A stretch of 64,000 nt of DNA from Tropicimonas sp. IMCC34043 (lineage in GTDB: Bacteria > Pseudomonadota > Alphaproteobacteria > Rhodobacterales > Rhodobacteraceae), in contig NZ_QMEK01000004.1 in the NCBI RefSeq assembly GCF_003390845.1, positions 62,001 to 126,000 on the forward strand. Reading direction: 5' to 3'. The notes under the pieces were generated by a model that ran no database searches, had not been told where the DNA came from, and worked only from the letters and a program-made list of their open reading frames with translations. Position 1 is the first letter of the stretch. Every line of letters starts with the position of its first letter. The position numbers and the translations under genes are program-made. Positions 45,101 through 53,906 of this stretch are shown here, in pieces.

Positions 45101-46060
45101 ATCCGGGCCAAACCCGTGCAATCGCCGGTGCCTGTCTATTCGGTGTTTCTCGATCTTCCGCTGCTGACCGGCAAGGAAGATCCGATTGCGCCTCATGTTG
45201 CGATCACGGCCAATCCCTGGCCGGGATCGGTGGCGATCTATTCGTCATCCGAAAACGACGGCTATCGATTGAACAGCCTGATCGGCAAGCGTGCGGTCAT
45301 CGGCCTGACCGAAACGGTGCTGGAACCGATATCGCCTGGGATCTTCGATCGTGGGGCACCGCTTAGGGTGCGCTTCAGTTCCGGCGCCACCAGCCCCTGT
45401 TCGGAAGAGCGGATGCTCAACGGGGCGAATGCAGCTGCGATCGGAGATCCCGCGACCGGGATTTGGGAAGTGTTCCAGTTCGCGGAAGCGACACCGCTAG
45501 GTGGCTCGACCTTCGAACTTGGTCACAGGCTGCGCGGACAGCTCGGGACCGACGCGGAAACGCCGATGGCCTGGCCGGTTGGCAGCCACGTTGTCCTGCT
45601 TGACGGAGCGCCGGAACAGATCGATCTGGCGGCATCGGCACGGGGATTGGAGCGGCACTATCTGTTCGGCCCGCAGAACCGGCCCTTTGACGATGCCTCG
45701 TATCTGCATGAAATCCATGCCTTTGCCGGCGTGGGCCTTCGCCCCTATGCTCCCGTCCATTTGCGGGTCCGCGACGTCGGCGGGGACCTGCAGTTCACCT
45801 GGATCCGGCGGACGCGGATCGATGGCGACAGCTGGGAATCGCTCGACGTGGCTTTGGGCGAAAGCGTCGAGCAATACCTTGTGCAGGTGCTCGTCGCCGG
45901 CGTGGTCGTGCGCGAGGAATTCGTCGGATCGCCGGTATGGACCTATGACGCAGCGCGGCGGTCGGCTGACGGAGCGGCGGGTGCGTTTTCTGTCCGCGTG
46001 GCACAGGTTTCCGACCGCTTTGGGCCGGGACAATTCAGAAGGATCGACATCCATGAGTAA
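42122..46060 (+). CDS. GTA TIM-barrel hub / host-interaction protein (gp15)
   Basis: 1312 residues, the largest protein of the particle, forming the central baseplate spike. The N-terminal 50 residues are hydrophobic and glycine-rich (LSAVGAAAGNALGGSVLG). A hub domain follows to about residue 300. A glycoside-hydrolase-like TIM barrel occupies about residues 430-760, with AGGVDAFCIGSEMRSLTQ, IGYAADWSEYFGYHPEDG, DFVGIDNYMPLSDW and PIWFTEMGCAAVDKG. A phage tail-type (fibronectin-like and Ig-like) C-terminal region follows. The barrel may bind or cut a surface polysaccharide. AGGAGGG precedes the ATG; the frame is open a further 82 codons upstream, inside gp14. Confidence 0.94.
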   Translation: MATLVLSAVGAAAGNALGGSVLGLSTAVIGRALGATLGRVIDQRLLGGGSQVVETGRIDRFRITGAGEGGRVDNIYGRMRTGGQVIWATNFREHVDTEEAGGKGGGMLGGGGGATTRSYSYSISLAIALCEGEILTVGRIWADGEEIGRDELDMRVYKGAEDQLPDPKIEAVEGAGNAPAYRGLAYVVLEDVELGRFGNRVPQFSFEVIRPTSAEFVPDHARSLSQIIRGVALVPGTGEYALATTPVHYSTGLGWNRSANVNSSSGKTDFRTSLEQLSNELPVCQTVSLIVSWFGDDLRCDRCQIKPKVEQNGVDGASMPWRAGGAVRDDAGEIAKVDGRPVYGGTPTDQSVVEAIRALRNAGKAVTFYPFLLMEQAQGNSLVDPWSGAVGQPPFPWRGRITTSLAPGVAGSADGTLAARAEVRAFFGDAMVDDFPVAGDEVGYSGPAEWSFRKFILHYAHLCAVAGGVDAFCIGSEMRSLTQIRAEANSFPAVEELRQLAAEVRAVLGPEAKIGYAADWSEYFGYHPEDGSGDVFFHLDPLWADPAIDFVGIDNYMPLSDWRDGGDHADASYGSIYDVAYLKSNVAGGEGFDWYYADEAGRDAQDRLPITDGAHGEPWIYRYKDLRSWWSNAHHDRVDGVRGAAPTAWIPESKPIWFTEMGCAAVDKGTNQPNKFIDPKSSESSLPYYSDGTRDDFVQAQYLRAMYSFWGDPVNNPASGIYGGAMVDLSRSLVWAWDTRPFPHFPLNSELWSDGENYFKGHWLNGRTSSESLAAVVAETCGRAGLPEVDVRRLYGSVRGYTLAEASHARAAIQPLMLAHGFDASERNGVLHFRSRTGLTDFTINADALAVTEEVGPDVETQRVPEVEIAGRVRLNCLRAGRDFEVMSVEAAFPDETNPAVSSSELAMCLTTEEARAIAERWLTESRVARDSVRLALPGSLRKVRAGDVIETTSPNREGRYRIDRVESGDVQIVEAVRVEEAVFRLGEAVPDEIRAKPVQSPVPVYSVFLDLPLLTGKEDPIAPHVAITANPWPGSVAIYSSSENDGYRLNSLIGKRAVIGLTETVLEPISPGIFDRGAPLRVRFSSGATSPCSEERMLNGANAAAIGDPATGIWEVFQFAEATPLGGSTFELGHRLRGQLGTDAETPMAWPVGSHVVLLDGAPEQIDLAASARGLERHYLFGPQNRPFDDASYLHEIHAFAGVGLRPYAPVHLRVRDVGGDLQFTWIRRTRIDGDSWESLDVALGESVEQYLVQVLVAGVVVREEFVGSPVWTYDAARRSADGAAGAFSVRVAQVSDRFGPGQFRRIDIHE

Positions 46061-46760
46061 CACAGCCTCCTTGGGGTTACCCCTGATCCAACCCAGTCAG
46101 GCTCAGAAACACGTCACGGTGAACGAGGCGCTGGTACGTCTGGACGGGTTGGCCCATCTGGTATTGCGGTCGCGCAGTCTGCCCGCGCCGCCGGTGACGT
46201 TTGCCGATGGCGATTGCTATGCTGTCCCGAGCGCAGCGTCCGGTGTTTGGTTCGGCCACGGCGGAGACGTGGCGATTGCGAGCGGCGGCGGATGGATCTT
46301 TGTCCCGCCGCGGGATGGCTGGCGCGGCTGGATTGAGGATGAATCCTGCGAGGCGGTGTTCTTCGGCGGCGCTTGGCAGGAGGGGGTTCTGGCCCTGTCC
46401 CCGAATCTTGCAGTGTCACGGTTTGTCGTCGTCGAGGCCGAGCATGCCGTGGTCGCCGGTGGCGCCCAGTCGGTCGCTCTCGACATTCCGGCCAATGCGA
46501 TGCTGTTTGCCTGCTCGGCGCGGGTAGTCGAGGATCTGACGGGCACGGCCAGCGCCTGGAGCCTTGGGCTTGGTGGCGAGGCGACGAAGTTCGGAACCGG
46601 GATGGGCACCGGGGCGGGGTCGTATTGCACCGGGATCCTGTCGCAGCCGACGACCTATTATTCCGCTGTTCAGCCGCTTCTGTCACCCGTCGGGGGCGCG
46701 TTCGTGGCGGGACGGCTTCGTGTCGCCGCTCACTACTATTCGATCCGGCTGCCCGATTGA
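46053..46760 (+). CDS. DUF2793 protein, GTA tail-fibre-like
   Basis: 235 residues of the DUF2793 family, which in Rhodobacterales follows the GTA hub gene and is thought to be a tail fibre or receptor-binding component. It starts MSNTASLGLPLIQPSQAQKH, the family signature for a short tail-attaching segment, then VTVNEALVRLDGLAHLVL, a beta-rich middle and a C-terminal domain ending AGRLRVAAHYYSIRLPD. The start lies 8 bases inside gp15, so translation is coupled. It closes the GTA operon. Confidence 0.88.
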   Translation: MSNTASLGLPLIQPSQAQKHVTVNEALVRLDGLAHLVLRSRSLPAPPVTFADGDCYAVPSAASGVWFGHGGDVAIASGGGWIFVPPRDGWRGWIEDESCEAVFFGGAWQEGVLALSPNLAVSRFVVVEAEHAVVAGGAQSVALDIPANAMLFACSARVVEDLTGTASAWSLGLGGEATKFGTGMGTGAGSYCTGILSQPTTYYSAVQPLLSPVGGAFVAGRLRVAAHYYSIRLPD

Positions 46761-46768
46761 CCCGGTGA

Positions 46769-46800
46769 AAGGTGCCGGTCCCGCGGCCCGGTTACCTTTT
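46769..46800 (+). terminator. Rho-independent terminator at the end of the GTA cluster
   Basis: AAGGTGCCGG (46769-46778) pairs with CCGGTTACCTT (46788-46798) with one G-U and one bulged T, followed by TTTTG. It lies 8 bases past the DUF2793 stop. Confidence 0.7.
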
Positions 46801-46887
46801 GTCGACGATCATCACTGGAGAGTGACGTTCTGTCGACGAGGCGACGGAAACAGTCAGGGTTTCGGTCCCGGACGGCTTCAGGTAAGA

Positions 46888-47760
46888 ATGGTCAAAACCG
46901 AACTCCATTCCGGACCCGATCGGGAGCGACGCATGATGCTTGGTACGATGGACCAAATTGCCACTCTGGACCCTGTGTGGGGCCGGATCACGCAGGAAGC
47001 CCGTGTGGCCGTGGCCGATGAGCCGCTGCTGGGCGGGTTGATCCATTCGAGCGTGCTGCACCATCCGACGCTGGAGCGGGCGCTGGCCTATCGGATTTCG
47101 ATGAAGCTTGCGTCAAGCGAGATGTCCGAACAGATCCTGCGGGAGATCGCTGACGAGGCCTATGCCGCGGATCCCGATCTCGGCGCCGCGGCGCGAGCCG
47201 ATCTGGTGGCGACATTCGACCGCGATCCGGCCTGCCACCGGTTGCTGCAGCCAATCCTGTTCTTCAAGGGTTTTCAGGCACTGCAAGCCTATCGCGTCGG
47301 CAACTGGTTGTGGCGTCAGGACCGTCGCGATTTCTCCTATTTCATTCAGATGCGGGTTTCCGAAGTCTTTGGCGTCGATATCCATCCGGCGGCCGTGCTT
47401 GGCCGCGGGATCATGATCGACCACGCGCATTCGATCGTCATTGGCGAAACCGCAGTGGTCGGCGACAATGTCTCGATGCTGCATTCGGTCACGCTTGGCG
47501 GGACTGGCAAGGAGGATGGCGACCGTCATCCGAAGGTCCACAACGGCGTCATGATCGGCGCCGGGGCAAAGATCCTCGGGAATATCTCGGTCGGGTCGTG
47601 CAGTCGTATCGCAGCGGGATCGGTCGTGCTGGAGGATGTTCCGCCGAAAGTGACCGTTGCCGGCGTGCCGGCACGGATCATCGGCAAGGCGGGATGCTCT
47701 CAACCCTCGATCTCGATGGATCAGATGCTGTCCGGACGCAGTTCGTCTGCGGGGGAATAG
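46888..47760 (+). CDS. cysE: Serine O-acetyltransferase CysE
   Basis: Acetylates serine for cysteine synthesis. 290 residues: helical N-terminal domain (WGRITQEARVAVADEPLLGG, LAYRISMKLAS) and a left-handed beta-helix of hexapeptide repeats with catalytic histidines in GIMIDHAHSIVIGETAVVGD and HSVTLGGTGKEDGDRHPKV. The ATG at 46888 is the best start for the family N-terminus. It is a host gene next to the GTA cluster in the same orientation, separated by a terminator. Confidence 0.95.
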   Translation: MVKTELHSGPDRERRMMLGTMDQIATLDPVWGRITQEARVAVADEPLLGGLIHSSVLHHPTLERALAYRISMKLASSEMSEQILREIADEAYAADPDLGAAARADLVATFDRDPACHRLLQPILFFKGFQALQAYRVGNWLWRQDRRDFSYFIQMRVSEVFGVDIHPAAVLGRGIMIDHAHSIVIGETAVVGDNVSMLHSVTLGGTGKEDGDRHPKVHNGVMIGAGAKILGNISVGSCSRIAAGSVVLEDVPPKVTVAGVPARIIGKAGCSQPSISMDQMLSGRSSSAGE

Positions 47761-47848
47761 GGGCTTTGATGCGGCGTGATGGCCAAGGCGTCACCGCCGT
47801 ATCTTGCCGTGGATTGACCCGATCTTCCGCAGGCGTCATCAACGCTGC

Positions 47849-50647
47849 ATGACGTTCGCAAATCAAATCGTTCGCGTCCCGATCCCGTTTGACCCGGAGG
47901 CGGGAACGGATATGGCCGCCGGTCTGCCGCCATTTGCGCCTGAGATCCGCGAGCTTTTGCTGGGGGCAGGAGGCTGCAGCTCTTACCTTCGGGGGCTTAT
48001 CCAGAAGGAGGCCGAGTGGCTTTCGGAAGCGCTCGAGCGGGATCCTGGCGAGATTCTTCCGGAACTGACCGCCCCCGCGGCGTTGGCGCCGCAGGAGGAT
48101 GTGAAGCGCGGACTGAGGCGGGCCAAGGGCCGGCTCGCGCTTTATACCGCCCTTGCGGATCTTGCGGGCGTCTGGTCGCTGCGGGAGGTCACCGAGGCGC
48201 TCACCGTCTTTGCGGACTATTCTGTTGATCGGGCGCTGAAGACTTCAATTGCCATTGAGATCGAAAAGAAGAAGCTGCCCGGCCTGTCCGCGGACGCAGT
48301 CGCGACTGGCGGCGGCATGTTTGTGCTGGCAATGGGCAAGATGGGCGCCCTCGAGCTGAACTATTCCTCCGATATCGACCTGATCTGCCTGTTCGACGAG
48401 ACCCGTTTTGCGGACAAGGACTATCTGGACGCGCGCGCGACGTTTATTCGAGCAACGCGGCGGGCGATGGCGATTCTGAGCGACAAGACCGAGGATGGCT
48501 ATGTCTGGCGCACCGATCTGAGGCTTCGTCCAGATCCTTCAGTCACGCCGGTCTGTCTGTCCATGGATGCCGCTGAGCGATACTATGAATCGGTCGGACG
48601 CGCCTGGGAACGGGCTGCCTTTATCAAGGCACGCCCCTGTGCCGGGGACATCGACGCCGGCGAACGGTTCCTTGAGCATATCCGGCCATTTGTCTGGCGG
48701 CGCCATCTGGACTTTGCCGCGATCCAGGATGCCTACGACATGCGGCTGAAAATCCGCGCACACCGGGGACAATACGAGACCGGCAGTCTGACCGGCCGAA
48801 ACGTGAAGCTTGGCCCCGGCGGCATTCGCGAGATCGAGTTCTTCACCCAGACCCAGCAGATCATCGCGGGCGGCCGGGACCCTGACCTTCGGGTCCGCGG
48901 AACCGTTCAGGCGCTGTCCTGCCTGTCCGAGGCAGGCTGGATTCCAGCGCATGTCGCCGCGGAGCTATCCGATCACTACAGCGTCTTGCGAGAAATCGAG
49001 CACAGGCTGCAGATGGTTTCGGACGCACAGACCCAGATACTGCCGACGAATGACGAAGGCTTTGACCGTATCGCCCGGATGTGCGGCGAGGCGGACACTG
49101 CCCGGTTCAAGGCGCGTCTGCAGGAGCGGCTGACGGCTGTGCGGGACAGGACCGAGGAGTTTTTTGCCCCCGGATTGAAGGGGGCAGAAGAGAGCCCCGC
49201 AGTTGCAGACCCCGAGATCGTTGAACGCTGGCGTGGCTATCCGGCACTGCGGTCGAGCCGCGCGCAGGCAATTTTCGAGCGGCTGAAGCCCGATCTGCTG
49301 GCCCGCTTGAACGCGGCCCCTCGTCCGGAAGAGGCGCTTTCGGCCTTTGACGGGTTCCTGTCCGGATTGCCGGCGGGAGTGCAGCTGTTTTCGATGTTCG
49401 AGGCCAATCCCAATCTGCGCGCTTTGATCGTTGATATTGCCGCGACTGCACCGGCGTTGGCACGGTATCTTTCCCGGAACTCCCAGGTTCTGGATGCCGT
49501 GATCGGTGGGTCATTCTTTGATGAATGGCCCGGCCCGGCGGCATTGTCTGCGGAGCTCTCGCAGCGACTTTCCGAAAGCTCCGACTACGAACGACAGCTC
49601 GACGCCGCGCGCCATTGGCACAAGGAATGGCACTTCCGGATCGGCGTGCATCTGTTGCGCGGCGTTATCGACGTTCCCGAGGCGGGGCGGCAATACGCCG
49701 ATCTGGCCGAGGCCGTTCTAAAGGCCCTGCTTCCGGTGGTCGCGGCCAACTTTGCACGCGCGCACGGCCCCTTGCCCGGCCGCGGCGGTGTCGCGCTCGG
49801 GATGGGGTCTCTCGGTGCGGGCTGGATCAATTCCCAATCCGATCTCGACCTCATCATGATCTATGATGCCGCGGGTATCGAGGCTTCGGAGGGGCCGCGT
49901 CCTCTGTCCGTTGCAACCTACTATGCCCGGCTGACCAAGGCGATTGTGACCGCCCTGAGCGCTCCGACGGCCGAGGGCAAGCTTTATGAGGTCGACATGC
50001 GGCTTCGCCCCTCGGGCAAGCAGGGGCCGGTTGCTACTGCGCTTTCGGCCTTCGAGAGTTACCAGCGAACAGATGCCTGGACCTGGGAGCATCTGGCGCT
50101 GACCCGCGCGAGGCCTGTTGCCGGTTCGGCCGCGGTCGTGGGGGACGTCGAACGGATCCGGTCCGAGGTTCTTTGCCTGCCGCGAGATCCGGCAAGGATC
50201 CTGGCCGACGTACGCGACATGCGGGCCCGTCTGGCCGAAGCGAAGGCGCAAGCCGGGCCGTTCGACGTGAAATCGGGGCCGGGTGGCCTGCAGGACATCG
50301 AACTGGCGGCGCAGACCGCGGCACTTCTACAGGGATCACAGGCGCGCACCACGGCGCGACAACTGCTTGCGGCGGCTGCGGGGGGCTGGCTCACCACGGA
50401 CGAGGCTGATCAGCTGACCGCAAGCTATCGGCTGGCGCGCTCGGTTCAGAGCATCGGCAAGCTGATCGTCGATGGTCCGTTCGAGCCAGACAGTCTGGGA
50501 CTGGGCGGCTGGGAGGTGATGGCACGCGAGACCGGGGCGCCGGATGTCGAGGCTCTGATCGAAATGATTGCCGGGCGTCGGCAGACCGCGGCCGAGATCG
50601 TTGATCACATGCTTGCCCGTACCGGACCCCAAAAGGTAGACGGCTGA
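47849..50647 (+). CDS. glnE: Bifunctional glutamine synthetase adenylyltransferase/deadenylase GlnE
   Basis: Adds and removes AMP on glutamine synthetase in response to PII state. 932 residues. Two nucleotidyltransferase halves are visible: the deadenylase half with GKMGALELNYSSDIDLICLF near residue 160, and the adenylylase half with LGMGSLGAGWINSQSDLDLI near residue 645. Each is followed by a helical domain (GPGGIREIEFFTQTQQ; GPGGLQDIELAAQTAALL). The ATG at 47849 (MTFANQIVRVPIP) resembles alphaproteobacterial starts; an ATG at 47912 after GGAGG is an alternative. Confidence 0.95.
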   Translation: MTFANQIVRVPIPFDPEAGTDMAAGLPPFAPEIRELLLGAGGCSSYLRGLIQKEAEWLSEALERDPGEILPELTAPAALAPQEDVKRGLRRAKGRLALYTALADLAGVWSLREVTEALTVFADYSVDRALKTSIAIEIEKKKLPGLSADAVATGGGMFVLAMGKMGALELNYSSDIDLICLFDETRFADKDYLDARATFIRATRRAMAILSDKTEDGYVWRTDLRLRPDPSVTPVCLSMDAAERYYESVGRAWERAAFIKARPCAGDIDAGERFLEHIRPFVWRRHLDFAAIQDAYDMRLKIRAHRGQYETGSLTGRNVKLGPGGIREIEFFTQTQQIIAGGRDPDLRVRGTVQALSCLSEAGWIPAHVAAELSDHYSVLREIEHRLQMVSDAQTQILPTNDEGFDRIARMCGEADTARFKARLQERLTAVRDRTEEFFAPGLKGAEESPAVADPEIVERWRGYPALRSSRAQAIFERLKPDLLARLNAAPRPEEALSAFDGFLSGLPAGVQLFSMFEANPNLRALIVDIAATAPALARYLSRNSQVLDAVIGGSFFDEWPGPAALSAELSQRLSESSDYERQLDAARHWHKEWHFRIGVHLLRGVIDVPEAGRQYADLAEAVLKALLPVVAANFARAHGPLPGRGGVALGMGSLGAGWINSQSDLDLIMIYDAAGIEASEGPRPLSVATYYARLTKAIVTALSAPTAEGKLYEVDMRLRPSGKQGPVATALSAFESYQRTDAWTWEHLALTRARPVAGSAAVVGDVERIRSEVLCLPRDPARILADVRDMRARLAEAKAQAGPFDVKSGPGGLQDIELAAQTAALLQGSQARTTARQLLAAAAGGWLTTDEADQLTASYRLARSVQSIGKLIVDGPFEPDSLGLGGWEVMARETGAPDVEALIEMIAGRRQTAAEIVDHMLARTGPQKVDG

Positions 50648-50852
50648 CGACGCAAGCCCGGGTTCAGAACCGGTAACTGTCGGGTCTGTCGTATCGACGG
50701 ACCTGACGGGGTTGTGGCCCGCCGATCCCCTTTCGATCTGTACCCCGGATGCAGAAGGCGACCCGCCAGTCTGTGCAGGACGCCGCCGGCCGGAGTAGAG
50801 GCGCCGCGATCAACAGCGCCGCTTCCCCGAAACGGCTATCCCCGGTCGGCCA

Positions 50853-51494
50853 TCAGAGGGCGAGCTTGGTCGCTTCCCGGGCCAGGGCTTCGATTGCGTC
50901 CCAGTCCTCGGCATCGACCAGATCCTTTGGTGCGACCCAGCTTCCGCCCACGCAGATCGTGTTGCTGAGCGCCAGGTATTCCCTTGCGTTCTTGGGGCTG
51001 ACACCACCCGTCGGGCAGAAGGTGACCTGGGGCAGGGGCGCACCGATCGCCTTCAGGGCGGGCACCCCGCCATTGATCTCGGCCGGGAAAAACTTCTGTA
51101 GTGTATAGCCGCGCTCGAGCAGGGCCATAACTTCAGTCACTGTCGCCGCTGCAGGCAAAAGCGGCAGGTCGGCCTCCTCGCAGGCCGACATCAGGCGGTC
51201 GGTGGCGCCGGGCGAGACGCCGAACATCGCGCCGGCGTCCTTGGCCGCGGCGACGTCAGCGGGGGTAAGCAGGGTGCCTGCGCCGACGACCCCGCCCGGC
51301 ACTTTGGCCATCTCGCGGATCACCTCGAGCGCTGCGGGAGTGCGCAGTGTGACCTCGAGCGCGGGAAGCCCGCCGGCCACCAGCGCCTCGGCTATCGGCC
51401 GCGCCTTTGCCGGATCCTCGACCACGAGGACCGGAACCACAGGCGCCAGACGGCAGATTTCGGCGGCACGTTTGCTTGCTTCTTCGGGTGTCAT
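50853..51494 (-). CDS. eda: 2-dehydro-3-deoxy-6-phosphogluconate aldolase Eda
   Basis: Last enzyme of the Entner-Doudoroff route, cleaving KDPG to pyruvate and glyceraldehyde 3-phosphate. 213 residues, TIM barrel: catalytic Glu in ALEVTLRTPAALE, GAGTLL, FGVSPGA, Schiff-base lysine in LQKFFPAEINGG and phosphate-binding FCPTGGVSPKNA. It follows edd by 78 bases and probably shares its promoter and operators. Confidence 0.96.
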   Translation of the reverse strand: MTPEEASKRAAEICRLAPVVPVLVVEDPAKARPIAEALVAGGLPALEVTLRTPAALEVIREMAKVPGGVVGAGTLLTPADVAAAKDAGAMFGVSPGATDRLMSACEEADLPLLPAAATVTEVMALLERGYTLQKFFPAEINGGVPALKAIGAPLPQVTFCPTGGVSPKNAREYLALSNTICVGGSWVAPKDLVDAEDWDAIEALAREATKLAL

Positions 51495-51572
51495 CAGTTC
51501 ATTCCTCCGCAGCGCGGGTTGGCGGGTAGATCCGCGGGTGTTGTTGCAGCCATCGCGTGCGGTGACAACGGG

Positions 51573-53378
51573 TCAGAGCACCGCGCAGGCCCCGGTGGTC
51601 GACGGCCCCGCGTTGCGGCGGAAATTGGCAAAAAGCTCGCGCCCCATCCCGAATTCGTTGCCCGACAGGTCGATCACGACCGGTGCGCGTTCGGCGAAGC
51701 CGTCCTCCAGAACGTCGAGCGTCCCGGCCAGCGAGTCGACCCGAACAAGGTCACCGTCTCGCAGGCGCGCAATTGGTCCTCCGGCGGCGGCCTCGGGACT
51801 GACATGGATCGCTGCAGGCACCTTGCCGCTGGCCCCCGACATCCGTCCATCTGTTACCAGCGCAACCCTCAGCCCGCGGTCCTGCAGGACGGACAGCACC
51901 GGGGTCAGGCCGTGCAGTTCGGGCATGCCATTGGCGCATGGGCCCTGAAAGCGGACGACGACGACCGTGTCCTCGGTGAACTCGCCGGCCTGGAATGCAG
52001 TCTTGACCGAGGCCTGGTCGTGGAACACCCGAGCTTTCGCCTCGATCACCTGGCGGTCGGGGGCGACGGCCGAGACCTTGATTACCCCGCGACCCAGTGA
52101 ACCATCGAGCTGCTTCAGCCCGCCGCTCGCCTGGAACGGATTGGAGGCGGGGCGCAGGATCCTGTCGTTCAGGCTTTCTTCCGGGCCATCTTCCCAGACC
52201 AGCGCGCCGTCGCGCAGCTTGGGCTCGCGGGTATAGCGCGCCAGCCCCTCGCCAGCCACGGTCCGTGTGTCGGGGTGCAGCAGACCTGCGCCCAGCAATT
52301 CGCCGATCATATAGCCGAGTCCGCCGGCAGCGTGGAAATGGTTCACGTCGGCAAGGCCGTTGGGATAGACCCGCGCCATCAGCGGTGTCGCGTCCGAAAT
52401 CTCGGAAAAATCCTCCAGCGTCAGATGGATCCCCGCCGCACGCGCCATTGCCGGCAGGTGCAGCACCAGATTGGTCGATCCGCCGGTTGCCATCAGCCCG
52501 ACCATGCCGTTGACGAAGGCACGTTCGTCCAGCACCTCGCCCACGGGCGTATATTCGTTGCCGAGGGCCGTGATCGCGGCCGCACGCTCCACCCCGGCAA
52601 TGGTCAGGGCATCCCTGAGCGGCGTGTTCGGGTTCACGAAACTTGCGCCCGGCAGGTGCAGCCCCATGAATTCCATCAGCATCTGGTTGGTATTGGCGGT
52701 GCCGTAGAAGGTGCAGGTGCCCGGACCGTGGTACGAGGCCATCTCGGCCTCCATCAGCTTGTCACGGCCGACCTCGCCGGTGGCAAAAAGCTGGCGCACC
52801 TTCGACTTCTCGTCATTGGGCAGGCCCGACGTCATCGGCCCGGCCGGCAGAAACACCGTCGGCAGGTGCGAAAAGCTTGCCGCCGCCATGATCAGTCCCG
52901 GCACGATCTTGTCGCAGACGCCGAGGAACAGCGCCGCATCGAAGGTGTTGTGGCATAGCGCGACACCTGCCGCCATGGCGATCACGTCGCGAGAGAACAG
53001 GCTCATTTCCATGCCGGTCTGGCCTTGGGTGACACCGTCGCACATCGCGGGAACCCCGCCGGCCACCTGGGCTGTCGCGCCTGCCTTGCGCGCGGCCTCG
53101 CGGATCAGCTCGGGATACCTCTCGAAGGGCTGGTGGGCCGACAGCATGTCGTTATAGGCGGTGACGATGCCGATGTTCGGCGCCCGTCCCTCGGCAAGAA
53201 GGTCCTTCTCGGCCCCCATCGCCGCATAGGCATGGGCCTGGTTGCCGCAGCTCAGATGCGCCCGCGCCGGCCCCGTTTCGGCTGCGCGCCGCATCCGCTC
53301 GAGGTAGTCCTTCCGGCTGTCCTGACTGCGTTGCACGATACGTTCGGTCACTCGGGCGATCGTGGGGTTGAGGTCCAT
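51573..53378 (-). CDS. edd: Phosphogluconate dehydratase Edd
   Basis: Dehydrates 6-phosphogluconate to KDPG with a [4Fe-4S] cluster. 601 residues, IlvD/Edd family: [20 protein letters not shown] at the N-terminus, [20 protein letters not shown], cluster cysteines around [16 protein letters not shown] and [22 protein letters not shown] (Edd-specific), [14 protein letters not shown] and C-terminal [19 protein letters not shown]. The ATG at 53378 is the family start; the frame is open to 53486 but that part covers the operator at 53416. Confidence 0.97.
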   Translation of the reverse strand: MDLNPTIARVTERIVQRSQDSRKDYLERMRRAAETGPARAHLSCGNQAHAYAAMGAEKDLLAEGRAPNIGIVTAYNDMLSAHQPFERYPELIREAARKAGATAQVAGGVPAMCDGVTQGQTGMEMSLFSRDVIAMAAGVALCHNTFDAALFLGVCDKIVPGLIMAAASFSHLPTVFLPAGPMTSGLPNDEKSKVRQLFATGEVGRDKLMEAEMASYHGPGTCTFYGTANTNQMLMEFMGLHLPGASFVNPNTPLRDALTIAGVERAAAITALGNEYTPVGEVLDERAFVNGMVGLMATGGSTNLVLHLPAMARAAGIHLTLEDFSEISDATPLMARVYPNGLADVNHFHAAGGLGYMIGELLGAGLLHPDTRTVAGEGLARYTREPKLRDGALVWEDGPEESLNDRILRPASNPFQASGGLKQLDGSLGRGVIKVSAVAPDRQVIEAKARVFHDQASVKTAFQAGEFTEDTVVVVRFQGPCANGMPELHGLTPVLSVLQDRGLRVALVTDGRMSGASGKVPAAIHVSPEAAAGGPIARLRDGDLVRVDSLAGTLDVLEDGFAERAPVVIDLSGNEFGMGRELFANFRRNAGPSTTGACAVL

Positions 53379-53415
53379 CGAACTCTCTCCTTCGCTGCTG
53401 CGAACGGTATAGCTG

Positions 53416-53427
53416 GTTAGCGCTAAC
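53416..53427. promoter_or_regulatory. Operator-like palindrome GTTAGCGCTAAC upstream of edd
   Basis: A perfect 12-base palindrome with core TAGCGCTA, 38 bases before the edd start. The shape (central CG, about 12-14 bases) is that of LacI-family repressor sites. A second site with the same core lies about 98 bases upstream, a spacing that would allow looping. Confidence 0.6.
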
Positions 53428-53513
53428 GCCGCAATTCCCGGCCGCGATGTCGCCGGGTGTTTCCCGGGGATATTGACGCCTGCCATGTGGTTTCTGCAAG
53501 GCGGGCTTTCACT

Positions 53514-53525
53514 GATAGCGCTATC
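53514..53525. promoter_or_regulatory. Operator-like palindrome GATAGCGCTATC upstream of edd
   Basis: A perfect 12-base palindrome sharing core TAGCGCTA with the site at 53416. On the minus strand it lies directly after TTGACC (53533-53528), a plausible -35 box, so it would occupy the spacer of an edd promoter. It could equally affect the rightward 58-codon gene. Confidence 0.6.
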
Positions 53526-53595
53526 TAGGTCAAGTATGTTGAACTATATCGGTTGGCAGGGAGGGACCGCTAGTTCATTTGAAAAGGCAGGACCC

Positions 53596-53772
53596 ATGAC
53601 AGTTCAATCGCTCGACCACTTCAGCGACACAAATACCAAATTCAGCGACTTCTCCGAGATCGAACGCGAGGCGGCACGGCTTCGGGCCGAATTCATCCGT
53701 GAGCAGGCTGTCGCATTTTCCAGCTGGCTGCGCGGTGTGTTCCGCGGTCGTCCGCTTCGTCACCCGGCCTGA
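53596..53772 (+). CDS. 58-residue small protein of unknown function
   Basis: Starts MTVQSLDHFSDTNTKFSDF and continues with a charged helix (EIEREAARLRAEFIREQAV) ending in a basic, tryptophan-containing tail. The last 35 residues look like an amphipathic helix, a pattern seen in short Rhodobacterales proteins of unknown role. GGCAGGA precedes the ATG at 53596, and a strong terminator follows at 53846, so it forms its own unit. It shares its upstream region, with two LacI-type palindromes, with edd. Confidence 0.65.
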   Translation: MTVQSLDHFSDTNTKFSDFSEIEREAARLRAEFIREQAVAFSSWLRGVFRGRPLRHPA

Positions 53773-53845
53773 CCCACCGCGGCGGCGGTCACAGGACCGC
53801 AGGACCACCCCTGAGATCGGTTCCCATGACCCGTTTGCCGATAAG

Positions 53846-53882
53846 GCCCCGGCAGTTCCACACGCCGGGGCTTTATCCTTTT
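53846..53882 (+). terminator. Rho-independent terminator after the 58-codon gene
   Basis: An 8-bp stem GCCCCGGC/GCCGGGGC (53846-53853 and 53864-53871), loop of 10 bases, then TTTATCCTTTT. Confidence 0.78.
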
Positions 53883-53906
53883 CCGGGGACCGGATAGGTC
53901 GGGCAT

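Larger units (their letters stand above)
32041..46760 (+). mobile_element. Gene transfer agent structural gene cluster (RcGTA type)
   Basis: A 14.7-kb block of 17 rightward genes matching, in order, the capsid and tail genes of Rhodobacter capsulatus GTA. These particles package random pieces of host DNA and are maintained as host genes rather than as a selfish phage. The block has terminase, portal, protease, capsid, neck, tail and baseplate genes but no integrase, repressor, replication or lysis genes. Lysis and regulatory functions are encoded elsewhere in the known system. All reading frames are intact, so the particles are probably functional. A leader with promoter and terminator precedes it and a terminator closes it at 46769-46800. 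Confidence 0.93.

Noticed and set aside
32041-46760. An ordinary prophage
   Set aside because: No integrase, attachment sites, repressor, replication or lysis genes; gene order and families are those of a gene transfer agent, and composition matches the host.
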